Notes under the pieces: generated by a model | The model's input: the letters and a program-made list of their open reading frames with translations, nothing else | Database searches by the model: none | What the model was told of the DNA's origin: nothing | Assembly (NCBI GenBank): GCA_017424205.1 | Contig: JAFPAS010000161.1 | Span: forward strand, 1 to 10,510 | Source of the DNA: Prevotella sp. | Lineage (GTDB): Bacteria > Bacteroidota > Bacteroidia > Bacteroidales > Bacteroidaceae | Direction: 5' to 3' | DNA: 10,510 bases | Shown: one piece after another, positions 6,730 to 10,510 of the stretch | How the letters are laid out: each line of letters begins with the position of its first letter | Position numbering within the stretch: position 1 is the stretch's first letter | Position numbers and translations under genes: made by a program

Positions 6730-6788
6730 TATCTAGTCAAGAGGAATAAGATACTAATAAAATAAAACTAATAAAATATAATACAATT
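6730..6788. other. Short AT-rich spacer before fumarase
   Basis: A 59-nt spacer with the 11-nt direct repeat ACTAATAAAAT (6753-6763 and 6767-6777). No TAnnTTTG box is seen, so fumarase may be co-transcribed with the DUF4954 gene. Confidence 0.4.
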
Positions 6789-8408
6789 ATGGCAAACCCT
6801 GAGTTTAAGTATGCGCCAATGTTTCAGCTTGGCGAGGATAAGACAGAGTATCGCCTGCTTTCAAAAGATGGCATCTCTGTAAGTGAGTTTGAAGGAACTC
6901 CAATATTGAAAGTATCAAAGGAAGCATTAGAGCTTCTTGCTACACAGGCATTCCATGACGTGAATTTTATGTTGCGTCGTGAGCACAATGAGAAAGTTGC
7001 TTCAATTTTACATGATCCAGCATCGTCTGACAACGATAAGTATGTTGCGTTGACTATGCTGCGCAATGCTGAAGTTGCGTGCAAGGGTCAGTTGCCTTTC
7101 TGCCAGGATACCGGTACTGCAATCATACATGCAGAGAAGGGACAGCAGGTATGGACAGGCTTTGAGGATGAAGAGCCATTGGCCAAGGGCGTGTACAATA
7201 CATATACTAGCGACAATCTGCGTTATTCACAGAATGCTCCTCTTAATATGTATGATGAGGTAAACACACGTTGTAATCTTCCTGCACAGATTGATATTGA
7301 GGCAACACACGGTATGGAATACAAGTTCCTCTGTGTAGTTAAGGGTGGTGGTTCTGCTAATAAGACTTATCTCTATCAGGAGACAAAAGCGCGTATACAG
7401 AATCCAGGTACACTTGTTCCATTCCTTGTTGAGAAAATGAAGAGCCTTGGTACTGCTGCCTGCCCTCCATATCATATTGCAATTGTTGTAGGTGGAACAT
7501 CAGCTGAGAAGAACTTGCTGACAGTGAAACTTGCATCGACAAAATATTATGACAGCCTTCCTACTTCGGGAGATGAGACAGGTCGTGCATTCCGTGATGT
7601 AGAACTTGAAGCTCAGCTGCTCGAGGAAACACGCAAGATTGGATTCGGAGCTCAGTTCGGTGGTACTGCTTATGCTCATGACATCCGTGTCGTGCGTCTG
7701 CCACGTCATGGTGCATCATGCCCAATCGGTCTTGGCGTTTCATGTTCTGCTGACCGTAATATCAAAGCGAAAATTAACAAGGATGGTATCTGGCTTGAGA
7801 AGATGGATGACAAACCATATGAATTGATACCAGAAGCTTTGCGTCAGGCAGGTGAAGGTGATGCTGTGAAGATTAATCTTGATCGTCCTATCTCTGAGGT
7901 TTGTGCTGAACTCTCAAAATATCCGGTGTCAACACGTGTACTGCTGAATGGTACAATCATTGTTGCTCGTGATATTGCACATGCTAAGATTAAAGCGCGC
8001 CTTGATGCAGGAGAGGGTATGCCGCAATATTTCAAGGATCATCCGGTTCTTTATGCAGGACCTGCTAAAACTCCACAGGGAATGCCTTGTGGATCTATGG
8101 GCCCAACTACAGCAGGACGTATGGATCCATATGTATATGAGTTCCAGGATAACGGTGGCTCGCTCGTAATGATTGCAAAAGGTAACCGTTCGCAGGTTGT
8201 TACTGAAGCATGCCGTGACCATAAGGGATTCTATCTTGGCTCAATCGGCGGACCTGCTGCAATTCTGTCAAGTTCGAATATCAAATCTATTGAGTGCGTT
8301 GAATATCCAGAACTTGGCATGGAAGCTATATGGAAGATACATGTAGAAGACTTCCCTGCGTTCATCCTTGTAGACGATAAGGGTAACGATTTCTTTAAGC
8401 AATTCTGA
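6789..8408 (+). CDS. fumA: Class I fumarate hydratase (oxygen-sensitive [4Fe-4S] enzyme)
   Basis: A complete 539-residue homodimeric-type class I fumarase (FumA/FumB family; E. coli enzymes are 548 residues). It interconverts (S)-malate and fumarate in the cytosol. The N-terminal Fe-S hydro-lyase alpha domain is at about 45-320 and the beta domain at about 325-530. The three cluster cysteines are apparent as C105 (PFCQDTGTA), C225 (TAACPPYH) and C319 (GVSCSADR), matching the C105/C224/C318 pattern of E. coli. Other family landmarks are GGTSAEKNL (235-243), [17 protein letters not shown] (303-319), [11 protein letters not shown] (438-448) and GNRSQVV (465-471). In an anaerobic Bacteroidales this enzyme fits the oxaloacetate-malate-fumarate-succinate reductive branch. 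It is followed 33 nt later by a PqqD-like gene on the same strand. The class assignment is secure; the fumA symbol means class I only. Confidence 0.95.
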   Translation: MANPEFKYAPMFQLGEDKTEYRLLSKDGISVSEFEGTPILKVSKEALELLATQAFHDVNFMLRREHNEKVASILHDPASSDNDKYVALTMLRNAEVACKGQLPFCQDTGTAIIHAEKGQQVWTGFEDEEPLAKGVYNTYTSDNLRYSQNAPLNMYDEVNTRCNLPAQIDIEATHGMEYKFLCVVKGGGSANKTYLYQETKARIQNPGTLVPFLVEKMKSLGTAACPPYHIAIVVGGTSAEKNLLTVKLASTKYYDSLPTSGDETGRAFRDVELEAQLLEETRKIGFGAQFGGTAYAHDIRVVRLPRHGASCPIGLGVSCSADRNIKAKINKDGIWLEKMDDKPYELIPEALRQAGEGDAVKINLDRPISEVCAELSKYPVSTRVLLNGTIIVARDIAHAKIKARLDAGEGMPQYFKDHPVLYAGPAKTPQGMPCGSMGPTTAGRMDPYVYEFQDNGGSLVMIAKGNRSQVVTEACRDHKGFYLGSIGGPAAILSSSNIKSIECVEYPELGMEAIWKIHVEDFPAFILVDDKGNDFFKQF

Positions 8409-8441
8409 TTAAACTAAAAAAGAAAGTCTGTAGGAAGAAAA

Positions 8442-8711
8442 ATGAAGAAGAAGAAAGGGTTCACACAGCGCTCTATTTGTGGAGAACATTTCCTTATAGC
8501 AGAGGGGCTTGAAAACATTGATTTCAGTAATCTTATAGTCCTCAGCGAATCATCTGCATATTTGTGGGAATCAATAGCAGACGATGAGGAATTTTCTGCA
8601 GATACGCTTGTTGATAGGCTTTTATCAGAATATGACGTTGATCGTCATACTGCAGAGCATGACGTTTCAGAGTTGATAGAACTTATGTTACAGGTTGGAA
8701 TCGCAGAGTGA
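8442..8711 (+). CDS. Small PqqD-like (RRE-fold) protein
   Basis: An 89-residue protein resembling the PqqD superfamily, winged-helix domains that bind leader peptides in RiPP pathways (RiPP recognition elements). A basic start MKKKKGFTQRSICGEHFLIAEG is followed by the family-like LIVLSESSAYLWESI (31-45), an acidic linker, and helical DTLVDRLLSEYDVD and HDVSELIELMLQVGI (54-67 and 73-87). The order beta hairpin, then N/S-x-SAAxLWE-like helix, then L-x-x-x-Y-D-V, then a final helix ending in -GI is what PqqD relatives show. There is no signal peptide. It begins 33 nt after fumarase, and an AGGAAG sequence 6 nt before the ATG could act as a ribosome binding site, so it is probably co-transcribed with fumarase. 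No radical SAM enzyme, precursor peptide or PQQ gene is in the window, so its partner is unknown. Confidence 0.8.
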   Translation: MKKKKGFTQRSICGEHFLIAEGLENIDFSNLIVLSESSAYLWESIADDEEFSADTLVDRLLSEYDVDRHTAEHDVSELIELMLQVGIAE

Positions 8712-8766
8712 TATTAGGCTTCACGGTTGATTCCTATAAGCTTCTTTTATAGTTAAGAGAAAAAAT

Positions 8767-8803
8767 AACAACGAGGTAACATTTTTTGTGCTACCTCGTT
8801 GTT
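8767..8803. terminator. Terminator hairpin 1 in the convergent spacer
   Basis: A perfect 12-bp stem is formed by 8767-8778 (AACAACGAGGTA) and 8792-8803, with a 13-nt loop. On the minus strand it is followed at once by ATTTTTTCTC, so it looks best as an intrinsic terminator for leftward transcription; on the plus strand no U-run follows. Confidence 0.7.
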
Positions 8804-8860
8804 GCTATATATAATTATATGATAATTAAGTGTTAATGGGCTTGTGTTGGTCGTGATAAT

Positions 8861-8897
8861 AAAAGGCTGTTTCCTGAATGCCAGGAAACAGCCTTTT
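8861..8897. terminator. Terminator hairpin 2 in the convergent spacer
   Basis: A perfect 16-bp stem is formed by 8861-8876 (AAAAGGCTGTTTCCTG) and 8882-8897, with loop AATGC. The A/T ends of the stem give a U-tail in either direction. It lies 67 nt past the SDR stop and about 150 nt past the PqqD-like stop, so it probably ends transcription from both sides. Confidence 0.85.
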
Positions 8898-8964
8898 GCT
8901 TTGTTATTTGTTTTTGGGGGTGACAAACACTTTGTCTTGCGAAATATGTGAATGTTTTGATGTC

Positions 8965-9684
8965 TTATTCTCTCCCTTCGTCAACAATAGGGTATAGTTC
9001 TATCATCTCTCCGTTATGGCAGATACCGTCGCAAATAAGTTCTGCAACTTTTCTGCCCACAGTGTCTGCTGTGTGAAATCCTGGCAGTGACATGTTTCCA
9101 TTGAGATCGGTAGTTGTTGGCCCTGGATGAATTGAGAATATCTCTATAGGCATTTTATCGTTGCTAAATTCCATAGCCATGATTTCTGTCATTGTGTTTT
9201 GTGCAGCCTTGCTTGCTACATATGCCAATGGATGCCAGTATGGGCTTACTTCTGTTGGTACGGTGATATTTACAATGCGTCCGTTGTTCTTCCCTATAAT
9301 AGGAATAAGTGCTTTAGTAAGAGCATACGTGCCAAAGAAATTAACTTCCATTGTTTCTCTCAAATGGTGCATGCTTGTGGCATAGCTACGCTCTTCCATG
9401 TCGCCAGGTATTCCTGCATTGTTTATTAGTAGTGATACGTCATTATGCTCTGATGATATTACCTGCGCAGCTTTGTCAATGGAATTTAAGTCAGATAATT
9501 CTATGCATACCCATCCACAAACGTCAACACCTGCTGCCTGCAGTTCTTTTATTGCAATGTTTGCTCGCTGTTCGTCGCGTGCGCCTAATAAAATAGTCCA
9601 TCCTGCTGTGCCAAGGTGTTTAGCTATTCCATATCCGATGCCTTTGTTTGCTCCAGTTATAAATGCTTTCTTCTTTGTTTCCAT
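8965..9684 (-). CDS. Short-chain dehydrogenase/reductase (classical SDR)
   Basis: A 239-residue NAD(P)-dependent oxidoreductase with a Rossmann fold. It has the dinucleotide motif TGANKGIG (10-17), RD at 36-37 after beta-2 (an Arg here often favours NADPH), the NNAG motif (88-91), N115 in NFFGTY, YVASK (155-159) carrying the catalytic Tyr155 and Lys159, and HPGPTTTDL (186-194). The length is typical of classical SDRs. The catalytic Ser normally found about 13 residues before the Tyr is not there: the segment reads IVNITVPTEVSPYW, with Val142 in that position and Thr141 and Thr144 as neighbours. Overall it resembles carbonyl-reductase-like SDRs, but the substrate is unknown. The gene stands alone between the convergent terminators and the tRNA-Arg terminator; no clear -7 box is seen upstream. 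Confidence 0.88.
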   Translation of the reverse strand: METKKKAFITGANKGIGYGIAKHLGTAGWTILLGARDEQRANIAIKELQAAGVDVCGWVCIELSDLNSIDKAAQVISSEHNDVSLLINNAGIPGDMEERSYATSMHHLRETMEVNFFGTYALTKALIPIIGKNNGRIVNITVPTEVSPYWHPLAYVASKAAQNTMTEIMAMEFSNDKMPIEIFSIHPGPTTTDLNGNMSLPGFHTADTVGRKVAELICDGICHNGEMIELYPIVDEGRE

Positions 9685-9766
9685 TTTCTTTAGATATTTA
9701 TTGTTTGTTGCTTATTGCTGTCTTATTACCTCATTCAACACTGCTTGACGCTAAATGAGAGAAAAT

Positions 9767-9801
9767 AAAAAAAAACGAGAAGGTAAAGAAAACTCTCTCG
9801 T
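9767..9801 (-). terminator. Intrinsic terminator after tRNA-Arg
   Basis: On the minus strand ACGAGA (complement of 9801-9796) can pair with TCTCGT (complement of 9780-9775), and flanking A/T bases may extend the stem. It is followed by a run of nine T (complement of 9767-9775). It begins 10 nt after the tRNA 3' end. Confidence 0.7.
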
Positions 9802-9810
9802 CTTTTCGTG

Positions 9811-9884
9811 TGATCCGGTTGGGACTCGAACCCAAGACCCACAGCTTAGAAGGCTGTTGCTCTATCCAGCTGAGCTACCGGACC
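9811..9884 (-). tRNA. tRNA-Arg (anticodon UCU)
   Basis: A 74-nt cloverleaf on the minus strand. The acceptor GGTCCGG pairs with CCGGATC (one G-U), discriminator A. The D arm is GCTC/GAGC. The anticodon stem ACAGC/GCTGT holds the loop CTTCTAA, giving anticodon UCU, which reads AGA and AGG. The T arm is TTGGG/CCCAA with loop TTCGAGT. CCA is not encoded (CAC follows the discriminator), so it must be added after transcription. Confidence 0.96.
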
Positions 9885-9920
9885 TACACGTTGTATTACA
9901 TGATTTTGAAAAATCGACTG

Positions 9921-9928
9921 CAAAGTTA
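9921..9928 (-). promoter_or_regulatory. tRNA-Arg promoter, -7 box
   Basis: The complement of 9921-9928 reads TAACTTTG, a perfect TAnnTTTG. It lies 36 nt before the tRNA 5' end. A TTTG is present only 12 nt upstream (complement of 9941-9944), closer than the usual -33 distance, so only the -7 box is well supported. Confidence 0.6.
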
Positions 9929-10119
9929 GTCATTTTTTTGCAAATAGATATCTGTCTCTGCTAATAATTACAATAAATTAACGTATTTGATGTATTTCTT
10001 TCGTGATAATTTTCTTTTATATAACTATTATTATATTAATGTATATAGACGCTTGGCAATCCTTTATTATGTCATGTTATATGTTTTTTTAGAGAATAGT
10101 AAAAAAAAGAGTGAAAAGA

Positions 10120-10151
10120 TTTGGTTATTTCAAGAAAAAGCAGTACCTTTG
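10120..10151 (+). promoter_or_regulatory. tRNA-His promoter (-33 TTTG / -7 TACCTTTG)
   Basis: TTTG at 10120-10123 and TACCTTTG at 10144-10151 are separated by 20 nt, the exact Bacteroidota primary-sigma arrangement. Transcription should start near 10156, giving a leader of about 38 nt before the tRNA. Confidence 0.85.
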
Positions 10152-10193
10152 CACTCGCTTTTGAGAGATACTCTCAATAAGTAAGACATACAT

Positions 10194-10268
10194 GGTGCCC
10201 ATAGTTCAGTCGGTTAGAGCGTCAGATTGTGGTTCTGAATGTCGTGAGTTCGAGTCTCACTGGGCACC
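10194..10268 (+). tRNA. tRNA-His (anticodon GUG)
   Basis: Acceptor GTGCCCA (10195-10201) pairs with TGGGCAC (10261-10267). The extra G at 10194 is the G-1 typical of tRNA-His and pairs with discriminator C at 10268. The anticodon stem TCAGA/TCTGA encloses TTGTGGT, giving anticodon GUG. The T arm is GTGAG/CTCAC with loop TTCGAGT. CCA is not encoded. The 5' leader holds a perfect 7-bp hairpin TTGAGAG/CTCTCAA (10161-10177). Confidence 0.96.
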
Positions 10269-10279
10269 CCTCTAATGTG

Positions 10280-10312
10280 AAGTCCTGCATAGTTGATATG
10301 CAGGACTTTTTT
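10280..10312 (+). terminator. Intrinsic terminator after tRNA-His
   Basis: A perfect 12-bp stem AAGTCCTGCATA (10280-10291) pairs with 10297-10308 around loop GTTGA, and a run of six T (10307-10312) follows. It starts 12 nt after the tRNA 3' end. Confidence 0.9.
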
Positions 10313-10510
10313 GTTGTGTTCTTGTAAGCATGTTCTGTATTATATAATATTTTCAACTATAGTTCGGGGAATCCCTCATAAGCTTCACAGTCGCAAGGTC
10401 AATTTGTCTTACAGATTAAGGAAAGTGAAAACTGAAAACGGAAAGTGAAATCTCTGTTTTTTCACTCGTCTTTTATCTTTGCTGCAGAAAAACGGCATAT
10501 CTACCTGTAA
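10313..10510. other. Non-coding right edge with short repeats
   Basis: No convincing gene is seen. The stretch holds an 11-nt direct repeat GGAAAGTGAAA (10420-10430 and 10440-10450, period 20), a small inverted repeat AGTGAAA/TTTCACT (10444-10450 and 10460-10466) and copy B of the 36-nt dispersed sequence. A gene entering from the right on the minus strand cannot be excluded for the last few codons. Confidence 0.5.
10469..10504 (-). repeat. 36-nt dispersed repeat, copy B
   Basis: The reverse complement of this stretch matches 473-508 at 32 of 36 bases. In this copy the small hairpin of copy A is disrupted (GCCGT instead of GCTGC opposite GCAGC). Confidence 0.6.

Larger units (their letters stand above)
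9885..10193. other. Very AT-rich divergent spacer between two tRNA genes
   Basis: This 309-nt spacer holds the tRNA-Arg -7 box (9921-9928), the tRNA-His promoter (10120-10151) and the tRNA-His leader hairpin (10161-10177). The middle part, about 9960-10110, is extremely A/T-rich and has no recognisable gene. A 65-codon open frame there (Tyr/Leu/Lys-rich) reads through the tRNA-His promoter and is not credible. Confidence 0.6.

Noticed and set aside
9987..10184. 65-codon open frame in the spacer between the tRNAs
   Set aside because: Composition is that of translated AT-rich DNA (Tyr, Leu, Lys, Phe), and the frame runs through the tRNA-His promoter and leader.
9811..10268. tRNA genes as integration sites for a mobile element
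   Set aside because: I see no integrase gene and no duplicated tRNA 3' end nearby; both tRNAs are intact with their own promoters and terminators.
473..10504. The two 36-nt inverted copies as terminal repeats of a 10-kb mobile element
   Set aside because: The interval holds essential housekeeping genes (rpoD, rnpB, tRNAs) and no transposase or integrase; a dispersed repeat is the simpler explanation.

Overview
The window looks like a stretch of a Bacteroidota chromosome, most likely order Bacteroidales and close to Prevotella/Segatella. The evidence is a short (290-residue) primary sigma factor without region 1.1, several promoters of the Bacteroidota -33/-7 type (TTTG and TAnnTTTG), a DUF1573 secreted protein, a DUF4954 protein, class I fumarase, and tRNA genes without an encoded CCA end. 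It is an ordinary housekeeping region: I see no integrase, transposase, phage gene, CRISPR array or defence system.

Layout, left to right. (1) 2-412: 3' part of a manganese exporter gene (mntP), then a non-coding gap ending in a strong hairpin. (2) Minus-strand block, 645-3258: a hexapeptide O-acetyltransferase, the RNase P RNA (rnpB), a spacer made largely of a degenerate 8-base tandem repeat, a DUF1573 exported protein and the primary sigma factor gene. (3) A divergent AT-rich spacer, then a plus-strand block, 3580-8711: hflX (start corrected to just after a -7 box), a DUF4954 left-handed beta-helix protein, class I fumarase and a small PqqD-like protein. (4) A convergent spacer with two hairpins, then a minus-strand short-chain dehydrogenase and tRNA-Arg(UCU). 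(5) An AT-rich divergent spacer and plus-strand tRNA-His(GUG) with a textbook Bacteroidota promoter and a terminator.

The genes do not form one pathway. They cover transcription (RpoD), tRNA maturation and translation (rnpB, two tRNAs, the ribosome-linked GTPase HflX), fumarate/malate interconversion (fumarase, probably serving fumarate respiration or succinate formation in an anaerobe), metal homeostasis (MntP) and several poorly characterised proteins.

The points most worth a second look are the non-coding repeats (the octamer array that runs into a stop codon, and a 36-nt sequence present in inverted copies near both ends of the window), a PqqD-like protein with no visible RiPP partner, a probable leaderless hflX mRNA, an apparent insertion in the HflX N-terminal domain, an uncharacterised DUF4954 protein, and an SDR enzyme lacking the usual catalytic serine.
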